Part shown: in pieces, positions 10,219 to 21,510 of the stretch
Layout of the letters: every line of letters starts with the position of its first letter
Position numbering within the stretch: the first letter of the stretch is position 1
From: Clonostachys chloroleuca
Lineage: Eukaryota; Ascomycota; Sordariomycetes; Hypocreales; Bionectriaceae
Length of the DNA: 64,000 nucleotides
Assembly (NCBI GenBank): GCA_037952775.1
Contig: JBANAY010000004.1
Location: forward strand, 5,022,001 to 5,086,000
Direction of reading: 5' to 3'
Translations under genes and position numbers: made by a program
Notes under the pieces: generated by a model
The model's input: only the letters and a program-made list of their open reading frames with translations
Databases searched by the model: none
What the model was told of the DNA's origin: nothing

Positions 10219-12107
10219 CTTGCCCACGTCAGCTCTCACTGGTGGGCGGGCAGCTGGATGCGAGGATGATTTGGGTGTCGCGGGGTTCGGAAACCTGGTG
10301 AATGGGGGTTAAAGGGTAGAAGTTCGTGAAAAGAAGAGGATTCTAGAGGTGAGGGGAGCGAATTATCAGTCGGCAGAAGTGGTCAGGCAGCCCTCGAGGA
10401 TGATCAGGCTGAGGACGTGCGCCAGATGGAACAACCACGAAACGCAGTCACGAGGCAAAGCTAGGCGAGTGGGGAGTCCCGGTTTTGACAATGCGAGTGA
10501 TGCTGCCTAAAACTGTAGGACGAAAAAGGAAGAACGAAAAAAGACAGAGTCCAACTAAAGACGTCAAAGTTGGTAGAATTGGACAGGGCAGAAGCGGCTG
10601 AAGAGGGAGCAGGCCCGTTATATTGATTACGACCCTCGATGCTCCCCGTTGCAGCTTCTAGGCGTTCGCACTAGCCCGTCGGATTCCAGAAGGCAAGTGG
10701 ACCGTTCCCTAAAGCTGGTCCGTTTCAGCGCGATTGTGGCTGCGCTTCATCGCCCCGTGCTGGAGACGTCACGGCTTGGGCCCTGCTGCGCCACAACCGC
10801 CAGCGCGGCGATTGGCTCGCTCGCCTCTGCGTGGAGAGAAGACGGGCGAATTCATCAGCTCACTCGCAAGAGCTGCGTGTGCGCCAAGCCCACTTACGTT
10901 GCTGCGAAATCGATCAATTCCTCCGCTCCCGCCGTTGCAGATGCCGAGGAGGCTGCCGGAGGAATGAAGCTAATGCGAGCTTCGCGTCCTAAAAATACAT
11001 GAAGGAGCAGTTTGTCGCTGGACTGGCGTGGAGATGTGAAATCGGATTGAACTGCTTCCTCTAATTCAAGACGTGGCTCAGCAATCCAGCACTGGTATGG
11101 GGCGAGTACGGTATCCGAACCCTGCCATCTCATCTTGCGCCCACAGCAAGGTGTATAATAGAATACAATGTGGAAGTTCTCATTAACATAGGGTGTGAAG
11201 TGAATACCTAGCTCATAAGGATATTAATAAATACCCTGTAGAAACTATAGAAACTAGTTCTTGACAAGAGCTCCGTCTGAAGACCAATGAATCATCAGAA
11301 TGGGGCTGGCCAAACACCAGTACACATTGCCCGATACTCTCTGCTTCACATGACTCTTATGAACAAGTTTTCATCTACCAACTTAGGTCTAATATCAGAT
11401 AAGCGCTTCCACACCTCGTCCTATTTCCCTCGAGCGGAGTGGGAGCGCCAATTAAGCGGGCAGCGCGTATAAACCCCAAATGGGACCGTCCAGTTCTGAG
11501 CCCGGAGTTAATCAAATGCCCACTATCGACCCGTCTAGATGGGTGACATTAAGCCACCATCACCACCCAACAGAGGATCAAGTTGCGCGGGAGACAAATT
11601 GATAAAATTTCAAACATTGAGTGAAATGACAGTTTAAATATCCAAATTCAAGATCTTCAAATAAAATTAAAAATAACATATCATGAGTACCCTGAGCACG
11701 ATTCTGGTCTTCCATGCTTTTATATCGTCCCAGGTACTGAAAGGATGGACATGTTGTAAATATCAGTAAACTTTTACTATCAATGAGCTGTCACCTGCCG
11801 CCTTATCAGAAAAAACTCAATGGATCCATCAAAGTGACCAAGGTAAGAAATTCAATTCATCATGATTCATACTTCCCGCGATGATGATACCTTGATATCA
11901 TCTAACTCCGTTGTCACCGAAGCGCCTCCACCCCGCGTCCGCTCCAGCCCGCCCACCCCACCTGCCGGCGCGGAGATATCTTCAACGTATAAGGCAGCCC
12001 AGCACTATAAGAAAACTATAAGAAGATGAGAAACTCTGCCTGCCATGGCCCTTTTTCGTCCCTGCATGCCCATCACGGCAAAAAGAAACTAAGCTTTTAT
12101 TACCATC
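10219..12107. other. Intergenic, AT-richer central part
   Basis: 1.9 kb between divergently transcribed genes. The part near 10220-10700 is probably the promoter of the 492-aa protein. 11150-11900 is AT-rich with no coding signal. TATAAG elements at about 11988 and 12006, roughly 100-120 bp before the SDR start, probably belong to that gene. A tRNA B-box-like stretch near 11105 was rejected. Confidence 0.5.
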
Positions 12108-13022
12108 ATGTCTTCACCCAGAGTCTGGTTCATCACAGGGGCTTCCTCCGGCTTGGGCCTCAACACGGCCCTCAGCGTCCTGCGCAGCGGAGACCGTGTC
12201 ATCGGTACTGGCCGCAACATCAAGAAGGCTGCAGAGGAGACGCCTGAGTTTGAGAAGCTCGGCGGCCAGTGGCTGCAGCTGGACGTCACCGACAAGTCGG
12301 CCCAGGCGACCATTGAAGACGCCGTCAAGCGCGAGGAGGAGCGCCTGGGACAGACCGGCCCAATCCACTGGGTCGTCGTCAACAACGCAGGCTATGCAAT
12401 CATCGGATCAGCCGAGGAGGCAAGTGAGGACAAGATATCCGAGTACTATGACGCCAACGTCTTCGGCGCCATTCGGGTGTGGAAGGCATTGATCCCGACC
12501 CTGCGCCGGCACAAGACCGGCACGCTCGTCACACTCTCCTCGTACATGAGCGTCCTCAACAAGCCGGAGCAGATGCTGTACTGCTCAGTCAAGGCGGCGC
12601 TGGCTTCGCTGGCAGAGTCCTATGCTAGCCTCCTAGCTCCCTTTGGCGTCCGCTCACTGATCATTGAGCCAGGTGGCTTCCGCACCAAGTTTGTTGGCAA
12701 CATCATGACAACAGACGGGCCGGCGGTAGAGGATTATAAGAAAAAGATGGATGATTGGAAGGGCATTATCCAGCATGTAATTCAGAACCCAACAGCCGTG
12801 AATGGCGACCCTAAGCGATTCGGTCCTGTCGTCGTGGATGCAGTGCAAGGGAACGGCTTGTTCGAGGAGATCTGGGCAAATCACGACGCAGAAAAGGCAC
12901 TGCATGTTCCTACTGGTTCAGATTCAACTGAAATCCTTGGAAATAAGTACAAGGAATGGGCTGTAGGAGTGTCCAAAATGGCAGATGTAGCCAAGTTAAC
13001 AGATGCGGACAAGGAAAAATAG
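12108..13022 (+). CDS. Short-chain dehydrogenase/reductase (classical SDR)
   Basis: Intronless, 304 aa. NAD(P)-dependent oxidoreductase with a Rossmann fold. Visible motifs: TGASSGLG (residues 10-17, cofactor binding), LDVTD (59-63), NNAG (92-95), catalytic Ser144/145, and YCSVK giving Tyr158 and Lys162 of the YxxxK motif. After the motif comes a PGGFRTKF substrate loop. The C-terminal extension resembles fungal SDRs often annotated as oxidoreductases of unknown substrate. The gene lies tail-to-tail with a Zn2Cys6 regulator; a functional link is possible but unproven. TATAAG elements lie about 100 bp upstream. Confidence 0.9.
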   Translation: MSSPRVWFITGASSGLGLNTALSVLRSGDRVIGTGRNIKKAAEETPEFEKLGGQWLQLDVTDKSAQATIEDAVKREEERLGQTGPIHWVVVNNAGYAIIGSAEEASEDKISEYYDANVFGAIRVWKALIPTLRRHKTGTLVTLSSYMSVLNKPEQMLYCSVKAALASLAESYASLLAPFGVRSLIIEPGGFRTKFVGNIMTTDGPAVEDYKKKMDDWKGIIQHVIQNPTAVNGDPKRFGPVVVDAVQGNGLFEEIWANHDAEKALHVPTGSDSTEILGNKYKEWAVGVSKMADVAKLTDADKEK

Positions 13023-13173
13023 GGGTATATATGAGAGACGCAATGGGTCTAACCTTTGTACATCAACCTAGCACCACCAAATCTAAATTATTCAACTTCA
13101 ATACTCCATCCAGATCGAGAAGATCCATGTATTCCCCTAAATAACCGAGATTAATATCAACGTCAGGAGTAAA

Positions 13174-14861
13174 TCAAGGCATTCCACAGCGGGCATTACC
13201 TGCAACAATCCATCGCTCTCCCAGCGACCGTAGTCGGGCCAATATAGCCCTCAGAGCCTCGTACATTTCGGGCTCGTGGTCTTGGCGGATAAACCAAGCA
13301 CAGATTGTGGCGGCATCGTAAAGACATCGGGCGATAAGAGGAGAAGTTCCCTCTGTCGATGCAATCATGGGCACCATATGCAACGCTTGGGTTCTACAGC
13401 CTTCCAAGCTTATCTTCTGCATCTGCGTCTCCTGCGCGCTCGGCACCCGGGGTTTGATACTGTTAAAGATAGTGCAGCCGTAGTTTTCGTACAAGATGAA
13501 TCGCGCCGACACACATATGGCAAGGGCGCTGTTTTTGGCAGAGAGGGTGTCTTGGCCTTTTTCGCCATCATCTCCCGCTTCATCGTTCTCCAGAGAAAGC
13601 TGCAGAGTATTGAGGATCCGGTCAAATTGCAGAGCTTCAGCCGTGAGACTAGCGGTATTCTGAGCCGTGTGTTGGGAGAGATTACTTGCCTGTGCGTGTT
13701 GCAGCACTCTGTCAAGAAGGTGAATGGCCTGGCACGTTTTGGCAAAGCATCCAAGAGGCGCGACGCCGGTCAACACGCTCGTGGAAACAGGCTCGCCAGG
13801 CATTATTCTTCCCCTATCCCAATCATCATCATCGACGGGCAGGAGCTGGTCTGAGGGGAAATCTGGCACGGCAAAAGGCATCCCATTAGGTTCTATATGC
13901 AAGCACCGGTCAAGGATGTAGATAGTCCACCAAGTTCTGCGCATCTCTTCCCGGAGCGTCCGAGTTTCCGGATCCTTGAATATTGGCGTTGACGAGCCGT
14001 TATCTGGCATACCCAACAGCATTCCCAACCTCGCCGCACGGCTTATGTTGGTAAAAGCTGCCGGGTACACAGCATGGAATATCTCATATGCAGCCAAAAG
14101 CACATTGGCCTGCACAATCCGTAACGACAGGGCGCCTGAGGATTCCGCCGTCATGCAGAGGTGCCTTACGAACGTATACAAGGCTGACGTCGAGGGCTGG
14201 CCTTTGGGGACGTCGAAGCTGAGTTTCATGCACAGCAACAACATCGTAAATCCCGCGTCCGGCTTATCAGCTTTCAAATCCTTCCGCAGATTTTTCTTGC
14301 TAATGAAGGGAATCCATGGGTGGACTTTGGAAAGATACTGATCGCAGATGGCCTGACGGTTTATACTAAAATGCTGCTTGGCCTGCTTTTCCACTTGAGG
14401 CTGATAACCCCAGGTTAGCGACTCGGCCGCCAGAGGTGACGTGAATGCCGCATCCAGAAAAAAGGACTGTGGAAACGGCTGCTCTGCGCCCGAGAAGGTG
14501 TAGGTGACGTTGCGGCTCGACGACGCTGGTGAATCATCCGGTGGAGGGCTGGCACGACGAACACCAGGTGCCTCGGAGCTCGCAGTGTAACCGGTTGTAG
14601 ACAAGCCCGGATATTTGCATGGCTTGTGTAAGCGAACGCACTGTTAATGTCAACAGTGACGTATCAGTCAGTTGCTCCTGGATTTGCGACATTGTACGTG
14701 AGTTTGGACGCACCAACCCGCATGCTGGCAAGTCTTTGGTACACCTTCGTTTGAGGCGCCTAGAACGCGAGAAAGGTCAGTGCCGAACGAGGCCCGGGCT
14801 CAAAGTCTTATTATCCATACCGGCAGGCGTGACAGGCCAGGAACGCCTTGTCCGGGCTCAT
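13174..14861 (-). CDS. Zn2Cys6 transcription factor, zinc cluster split over three exons
   Basis: 517 aa from exons 14861-14821, 14759-14714 and 14640-13174; introns are 61 and 73 nt and phases agree. Each of the three exons carries part of the zinc cluster: Cys10 and Cys13 in exon 1, Cys20 and Cys27 in exon 2, Cys30 and Cys37 in exon 3. The joined spacing C-x2-C-x6-C-x6-C-x2-C-x6-C is canonical. Without the two short 5' exons the protein would appear to lack its DNA-binding domain. The rest is a fungal-specific transcription factor domain (IPFISKKNLRKD, AARLGMLLGMPDN, EEMRRTWWTIYILDR). Probably nuclear. Targets unknown; the neighbouring SDR is a candidate. Confidence 0.85.
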
Positions 14862-15552
14862 TATCGCCGCCCACGTTGTCGTATGTTATCAACAGGTCGC
14901 CAGAACGAGGACGCGAGGTGGACACTGGATGAGAGAGTCGCGGTCCAAGAAGGTGGAAATTGCAGGGCGTCGGCAGGGGTTACAGTGGAGGTAGCGGGGC
15001 GGGGCCCCCCCCTGCATATCAGATTACCGCCCACTGTTATCCGAATGCTCAACTGAAGGATCACCTGGGCAGCCCGGAGCCGACGCCCTACGGCTGCTCC
15101 TGCCGCCGCAGAGATCGAGCCAGTCACAGCATGCCTGGCCACCTGCCTTTCCTGCCTGCCTGCCTACTACCTATCATAGCTGTCATGAGAGCTCTCCAAG
15201 ACTCAGCTCGCAAGGGTCTTACAAGTGTTGCGTTACAGTGAGTGAAAATCTCTGTATGGAAATTCGACGTTACATCGACTAAGAGCCTCGTCATTCATGC
15301 AAATTTCGAGTTGCAATCTCCAACCTCCCCTCTTCTCATGTCACTGAGCAGCAATACGAAATCGGCTTGGTAGGAGAATCCCTCCTGTTTTTCATGTCTT
15401 TTATTTTCTATCGTCATAAAATCTACCATGACTTGAAGTCCTGCAAGGTCTGGGATGCGTCAGGCCAGCCTATGGAGAAGCGAATAGGTAAATACATGTG
15501 GAATGATGTCAAGGTCAAGCGCCATGACATGTCGCATCACGCCGGAGCTCGT
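14862..15552. other. Intergenic
   Basis: Promoter of the Zn2Cys6 gene and 3' region of the expansin-like gene. Contains a run of eight Gs/Cs near 15005-15013 and a CCTG microrepeat near 15150. No gene seen. Confidence 0.5.
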
Positions 15553-16611
15553 CTAGAGATCACGGCGGACCGAGCGCTTGGATCTCTTGTTCTTGGAACG
15601 CTTGCACTTGGGGCGTGTGGTGGAGGTGGGGGCAGCAGAGGAGCTGGCGGTGGGCTGGGCCTGGGAGGAAGCTGGCGCAGTGGTCGTTGCGTCGGGGACC
15701 TGGGAGAAGAGCGAGGACTGAGGCTCGGAGCCAGCAGTGGATGAGGTGGCAGCAGCAGAGGTGGCCGAGGAGGCAACCGAGGAGGCAGCAGACGAAGCCG
15801 CCACGGAGGACGAGGGAGCTGCTGCAGCCGATGAAGAGGAGGAGGAGACGGTGTCGGGCGTCGCATTGGAAGATCCCGAAAAGTTGGACGAGGCCTTGGT
15901 CTCGGAAAGGGCGGCAATACTGACGTTCTTGACGGTTACGACGTTGCCCAGGGTGCTGGTGACACGCACGTCAACGGTGTCACTGCCGAAACCGCTAGCG
16001 TTTTGGAAGAAGTTGTAGTCCTGGCGCTCAGTCTTGGACCAGGTGCTGCCTCCGTCGGTGCTGACTTCGAGGCTCTCCACGGGCTCGTTCGAATTGACGA
16101 CCTGCATCGCGAACCAATACTTGGAGGTGCCCTCCTTGTTGCGGAGGGTGAGGGGCGTGGTGATGGGACACTTGACGAACTTGTACGAAGTGGAGATGAT
16201 GCCATCGCCAGTGTTTCCAAGCTCGGCGAAGGCGTTGATGAACAGATCCAAGTGGCCCTGGTCACATTCAGGGCACTTGTCGACAACCTATGGTTCAAAC
16301 AAGGTCAGCTTCTCAAAACACAACCTCCTAGCTCTTTTCAAAGAACGAAGCGTCCTTACCATGGCAGTGATGGTGTTGCCGTTAGGTCCAGTGACCTCCA
16401 CACAAGAACCGCAGGCAGCAGAGCTATCCCAGACCTGTCCAGAATAAGCAGTGCCCCAGATGCCAGAGGGCAAGGTGTAGGTGTTGAAGGAGCAAGCTCC
16501 GCCGTTCAGGTTTCCGCCATAGTGAGTAGATTTGCCGGTGTAAACAGCACCATCAAGGGACACTGAAGCCGCAGCCAGGCCAGCAGCAGAGATAATGAGT
16601 GTAGACTTCAT
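15553..16611 (-). CDS. Expansin-like secreted protein with Ser/Ala-rich, basic C-terminal extension
   Basis: 328 aa from exons 16611-16360 and 16287-15553 (72-nt intron, phase 0). An N-terminal signal peptide (MKSTLIISAAGLAAASVS) is followed by a double-psi beta-barrel domain (THYGGNLNGGACSF, ACGSCVEVTGPNG, DKCPECDQGHLDLF). Next is an expansin-type second domain (WFAMQVVNSNEPVESLEVS, WSKTERQDYNFFQ). Expansins loosen polysaccharide networks without hydrolysis. From about residue 220 the protein is almost only Ser, Ala, Thr and Pro, likely O-glycosylated, and it ends in a strongly basic tail (KCKRSKNKRSKRSVRR). A TATA-like element (minus strand, 16737-16746) lies about 125 bp upstream. Probably a wall-located or secreted polysaccharide-binding protein. 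Confidence 0.88.
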
Positions 16612-17947
16612 TGTGGAAGAATCCTGCTTTCAACTTGAAAGTAAACAAAAACACAGTAGGGAGTGACTGAAGAAATGAAATGTATAGGTTGCCAGAAAGA
16701 GAAGGACGAGACGGTAGAAAGGCCCCAGGCTAAGGCTTTTATTATAGAAATTTAAGCCATCTCCAGTGCAGCACGGCTGCAGATGGGTGGACTGACTTGG
16801 AGCCCAGATCCCGGCTCGGTCATCTCGCCAGGTGAAACGACCGGGGTCTGTAGAATCCCGTCTCAGGGCATCGTACCAACAAGGAAGTTTCTGGGCTGCA
16901 GACGCTGGATTTTCTTGTTTGACCTGTAGATATCAGGAGATCGGTTCCAATGACAGTCGTGCTAAGGCACATAACATGCTATTGACTGCCTGAATCCTCA
17001 CACGATAGTCGTGACTCGTTTTGCAGTTGCAACAATACCGAAACACCAGCACGCGGAGAGGATGTCACGGCTCCACAATGCGGAGGTCATCTTGACAGGA
17101 GTAATAACCAATTTCACACCTCATCAATTCCTGCAGGCATCTTAGCTAATGTATGGGTTGGGGGACGAAAATGGGACTTGTGAGTGTGGTCAGCCTGCAT
17201 TGTATTGGGAGCACAAGGGTGGCAACTGACGAGTGGCTTTGAGCAAATAAAGCTGAGATCTATCCAATGTAGAAATATCCACACGCATAACAATAATGTG
17301 TTATAAATTATTTTCTCACTTGAAGCAAGCAATAGGGTAGTTCTCGTTCAAGTTCTATAACACTTGGTAAGTGTTGTCATTTATTGAGTCGCATCTGCTG
17401 CTGCTGCTGCTGCAAAAAAAAACATCCTTCTGGCGCTTAACAAGCCACCTCTGAAATTCAAGACTCGATAAATAAAACACCTTAATTTTCTATGCTTATT
17501 TTTGTGAGTCTGGAGCCTGATGAATTAGCAGTTACCGCTGGGAGCTGTATGTTGCTGTGTTGCCATGAGGCAGCTCCAGCTACTTGTGCTTGGGCTTGGT
17601 GGCCTGCCACTCGTTCTCAGTTGGCACTCACTTTGACTTGAACACTCCTCACGTTTCCCACAACAAATAAACAACGCGTGCTGCGCGAGTGAGAATAAGT
17701 TTCTTTGTCCCTCCTCCTCCCTCTTCCATCACCTCACCACTCTCCTTCTTCCTCCACCCCACCACTACCAGAACAGAAAACGCAACAATCCTTACAAAGA
17801 TCATCCTCAAACCTGTGAGATATCTCGACTCCACAAATCCTCCAAGACATTCAAGAAAAGCGAAAAAAAAACAAAAAAACCCCAAGTCAGAAAGTGTCTG
17901 AGGTAAACGAAAGCCAGCGGCAACGATGCCTTCGGGACTTGCAGGGT
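16612..17947. other. Intergenic with CTG microsatellite and pyrimidine-rich leader
   Basis: The expansin promoter lies at its left end. At 17395-17413 there is a (CTG)6 run followed by eight As. 17700-17770 is strongly CT-rich and 17850-17890 A-rich, as expected for the promoter and 5' UTR of the plus-strand gene that follows. Confidence 0.5.
17395..17413. repeat. (CTG)6 microsatellite
   Basis: Six CTG units plus one C, followed directly by an A8 run. Non-coding position. Confidence 0.9.
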
Positions 17948-18714
17948 ATGTTACAGCAGCTCGCTGAGTTGCAGAACCAAGCTGGAAGCCCATCACAAGA
18001 GGGCCAGCAGCCCGGTACGGATTCTACACGGTCGCCTGGAGCGCAGTCTCAGGGAGCGGGTATCAACGCGAGTTCCACAGATGTAGAATTTGCTGAATTA
18101 GCGGCTCGTTCTCTGTCGGAATGTCTGCGGAACGGCACGATCTTTAACGTCCCCGGCACAGCCGAGTTTGATGGTAACCATTCTGCTCGTTTGGGACCTG
18201 GCACATCTTTGGGATATGTTACTAGTGGCAACTACGAGGAATTTGAGAAGGCATTACTCCGAGCTGCCAGAGAGAGCGAGGCCGGAGAGATTTATTGCAT
18301 TATGGCGACCACAGACAACATGCAGGGGCTTACCACAAGGTCGATGATAGCAATCTTCAGATGTCAACCGAGGATGTCACTAGCGCTGGTGACGAGGAGG
18401 CGGGAAACGAAGCTCCCAAGAACAAACGGGAGCAAGTCGCAGACTGGTGGTGGTGAAATTTTACAACAGGCATTTTCTGGTAAGGCAGTGCTGTCAAAAT
18501 CCGAGAGAGGCTTGCTTGTTATTTGCTAATGATGATATTGAACACAGGCAGAACTGCTTTCCTTATTGGCATCAAATTTTGCGAGGGCAGCCCAGCTAGA
18601 AACGGGATTGAAGTTGCTTATCCCTTGAGACTTATGATTCATTATCCTTCATTTGCTGTGCTTTATCACAGAGAATTCTGTAATGTATTGGAATTTGAAG
18701 CACGGAAGGTCTAA
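17948..18714 (+). CDS. Unrecognised small protein, frame ambiguous
   Basis: As given, the frame from ATG 17948 can be read through an intron (18480-18547, GTAAGG to CACAG) to a stop at 18714, giving 232 aa. A second reading looks better: the frame is well behaved to about 18325 (NYEEFEKALLRAARESEAGE), then the next frame continues with typical coding composition (STEDVTSAGDEEAGNEAPKN) to a TGA at 18454-18456. One missing G in the GGGG run at 18325-18328 would join the two into 169 aa. The start is also uncertain: an earlier ATG at 17926 could splice through a GTATGT donor at 17945 to an acceptor near 18077. The Gln/Ser-rich N-terminus and acidic C-terminus suggest no known family. Confidence 0.45.
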
Positions 18715-19666
18715 GGGCACGGATGATACGGACTTTGTCTAGTTTGGTCAGAACGTATCTCGCTATTCCATATTCTCGGAGGAATAGAGGAGAAATGTAA
18801 TAAATGAGGCTTTCCCCAAACTTCTCTGCGCGTAGCCGTATCGTGGATATTGGTGATATCATAACCGCCAGGTTTTGCATGCAAATTAGCTCTGTTACCG
18901 CCGTCACCGTAATCAGTAGCTTTAACAGACCAGGCTGATCCAACTGTAAGCGAGCCAAGAGCACAAACCTCATTCTGCCAACTCCGACAAGGAATCAAGA
19001 GCCCCCCAATATTATCTCAGCCTCGAATGGAATGACTTATGCCATTAGACTCGGAAGGCCAGGGGAAAAGGTTCCGAACCGGTGTGACATCCATCGGAGT
19101 TTACACACAAAACGTCTCAGTTATCTGATACGCTCGCCGTACATCAGGGGCATGCGATGTTACACAACTCCTCAGCCAATGAGTGACGTGACCCCGCGTG
19201 CCACATGAGACAATTCCGACGCCGCACCCCAACAATTTGAGACTTCCGAGAATCCAACTGATTCGGACGCTCTGATCGCACCCATCACGAAGATACAATA
19301 CGGCAAGCTGGGTGGTCGAACTTACACGATCCTGTGGTACAGGGCGCGCAGAAATTCAGTTTAAACTCCAAGACACGTATATAGAAGGTTAGATGATAGG
19401 GTTTGGATAAATACGCAGAGATTGCTCCTGTCGACCATCAATTAACACACGCTGGCGAGCGAGCACGGTCTCTTTTCCCTTGCCGCAAGCTCTAGCGAAT
19501 GAACAAAGGGAATAGAACCATGGTGTCCAAGTAGGACTTCTCTCTGCTCATTCGAGAATTTGAAAAGTAACCACACCAATCCCCACCCCCCCGTTGTCCT
19601 TCTTCCTCGACCCAACCCCGATTTCTTTAGTTTTTCTTTTTTAATTTGCCCGGATGTTCCGCCTCT
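18715..19666. other. Intergenic
   Basis: Facing 3' regions of the small plus-strand gene and MPC2. No convincing ORF, repeat or RNA gene. Confidence 0.5.
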
Positions 19667-20464
19667 CTAAGCCTTGACGGCATCCTTGGCAGCCTCGACA
19701 CCCTCCTTGACTTCCGACTTGACCTCCTCAGCCACGGCAGCGGCGCCGTCCTTAGAGGAGGAGTTGTGGAGGGCGATACGGGTAACCTGGATGATACCGA
19801 CAATGGCGAGGAAGAAGTTGACGGTAGCGAGGCTGTGTGAGTCACGGAGTTAGCGGGAAACCCACGGATGATCGGAACTGGCGCTATCAAACACCAAAAA
19901 GGCATCATAGACTCGCAGATAGATGGCAGCGGAATTTTTACGTACAGGACGTTTCGGGGCTTGATGATTAAGCACCAGCGGGTCCAGATGAGACCGGTGC
20001 AGGTCAGAGCGAAGTTCTGGGTGAAAGAGAGCTTCTCGGCGGGACGGGCGAAGTCGGCGATACCAGCGATGACAATAGCCCACTGTAACGCAGTCCCAAA
20101 GTCAGCCACGCTACGTCTTAATTCGTGAGTATGGCGAAGCGCATCAGCGACGAACCTTCATGATAGGAGCCCTGGATACCCATGTTAGCAGTTTGTCCCA
20201 CATCGTGTATAGTTCAGCCAACGCAATCCCGGGTAGCACGTACCAAAAGTGGACAGTCTTGAAGCCAACCTCGCTCTCCCACATCTTCTTGAACCAGCCC
20301 TGCTGCTCCTGCGCGGCCTCGGCGGTGCTCTGCCACCTCCTGCCCTGGCCGAAGCGAGGGGCGGAAATGCGCTGGCGGAGGGCGGCATTGCGGGTGAAGA
20401 AGGGGGCCTGTTGGCGGAACAGCGGCCTGGCGGCGCGCATTACGGTGTTCGTCGTCGAGGCCAT
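19667..20464 (-). CDS. MPC2: Mitochondrial pyruvate carrier subunit MPC2
   Basis: Inner-membrane subunit of the heterodimeric carrier that brings pyruvate into the matrix. 179 aa in four exons: 20464-20244, 20171-20156 (only 16 nt), 20082-19946 and 19832-19667; phases agree. The N-terminus is Arg/Ala-rich and fits a mitochondrial presequence. The MPC core follows: VGFKTVHFWAPIMKW across the first two junctions, then IADFARPAEKLS, TGLIWTRWCLIIKPRN and LATVNFFLAIVGIIQ. An Ala/Glu/Lys tail ends the protein. The 16-nt exon supplies APIMK, needed for the first transmembrane segment. Divergent from the NDUFA2 gene. Confidence 0.93.
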
Positions 20465-21054
20465 GGTGGTGTAGATGCTGTGTTTTGGAAAGTCCCGCGG
20501 CAGGATCGGTCCTCGGAGTAATTTGTGCGAAGGTCCAACTTTTTTTCGCCCCTGGTCAGTACCTCATCCATCAGACACCCGTGTTCGTCGCACCAATGGC
20601 GGCAGGGACTTTTCTACCATACGTACCTGGAAAAGGGTATCAACTAACAGAGAGGACGAAAAGAAGGAACAAAGAGGTGAGGGGAGATGGTATAATCCGA
20701 CTGCAAGATGGATGGTTTGTCGTTGAACAACGGTTGGGGATGACGCTAATCGCGAGCAGCCATTAGATAAGCCGAGCGATACCGGATTTCCCACGGCCCA
20801 AAATGCTACCCTGCACAAGATAGACGAGCCTGCACAAGCGGCCCACATATTTTTCACAGACGTTATGCTCGGTTTCCTCCAGCCAATCCCAGGGCCGGGA
20901 ATTGCCAATTGAACCGCCCAGCATCAAAGCCTCAAATCGCGACCAAGAAGCTTCCCGAGCTGTCCAAGCCAGAGCCACGGCCGTCTCGTCCTTGCACCCC
21001 GATTATCTTCAGCACTGTACAGCAAGGTAGATCGCCTGCAATTCGATATCCACA
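20465..21054. other. Shared promoter region of MPC2 and NDUFA2 genes
   Basis: 590 bp between two divergent start codons. Holds three CCAAT pentamers and no ORF with coding character. Confidence 0.55.
20593..20909 (+). promoter_or_regulatory. Three CCAAT boxes in a divergent mitochondrial promoter
   Basis: CCAAT occurs at 20593-20597, 20883-20887 and 20905-20909. CCAAT is the site of the Hap2/3/5 (CBC) complex, which in fungi controls many respiratory genes. The assignment to this factor is inference. Confidence 0.4.
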
Positions 21055-21510
21055 ATGGCTTCCAAATACGCCTTCGCCCAGTCCCTCAAGGAGGTTCGCT
21101 TCCTCTTCTGCCAGACCTCTGAGCAAAGCGCGGCCGTCCGGTTAGCCCAAACCTCTCGCTACGCAGCTGGCACGTGCCTCACGCGGAGGTGCTGCTGAGC
21201 TTCGAAGTAAGAACACAATTGCTAATCTCCCGTCTGCTCGTATAGATCCTTCATAAACCGCGCGTATCCCACGATGAAGAAGAACAACCCCACCATTCCC
21301 ATCCTCGTTCGCGAGGCCCAGGGTACTATCCCCAAGGTTTACGCCCGATACGGTACGACTCTCCTACGAATCCGGAAAATTGGTGTAGGGAACTCAAAGC
21401 TAATGGCCGCAACAATAGATTTCGGTACTGAAAAGTCACAATCTCTGGAAGGTCTTTCGGATAAACAGGTCGAGGATGCAGTGGCAGGGTTAGTCAAGGA
21501 CGGACCATGA
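21055..21510 (+). CDS. NADH:ubiquinone oxidoreductase subunit NDUFA2/B8 (10.5 kDa)
   Basis: Accessory matrix-arm subunit of respiratory complex I with a thioredoxin-like fold. 94 aa in three exons: 21055-21140, 21246-21352 and 21419-21510. Matches the family from the start (KYAFAQSLKEVRFLFCQTS) through SFINRAYPTMKKNNP, PILVREAQG and KVYARYDFGTEKS to SLEGLSDKQVE. The second intron (21353-21418) is 66 nt, a multiple of three without a stop, so its retention would only insert 22 residues. The spliced form matches the family length. Confidence 0.93.

Noticed and set aside
11080..11145. tRNA-like B box (GGTTCGGATACC) on the minus strand
   Set aside because: No matching T-arm stem, acceptor stem or A box at the proper spacing.
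15615..16566. Several plus-strand frames across the expansin-like gene
   Set aside because: Antisense shadows of the Ser/Ala-rich coding region.
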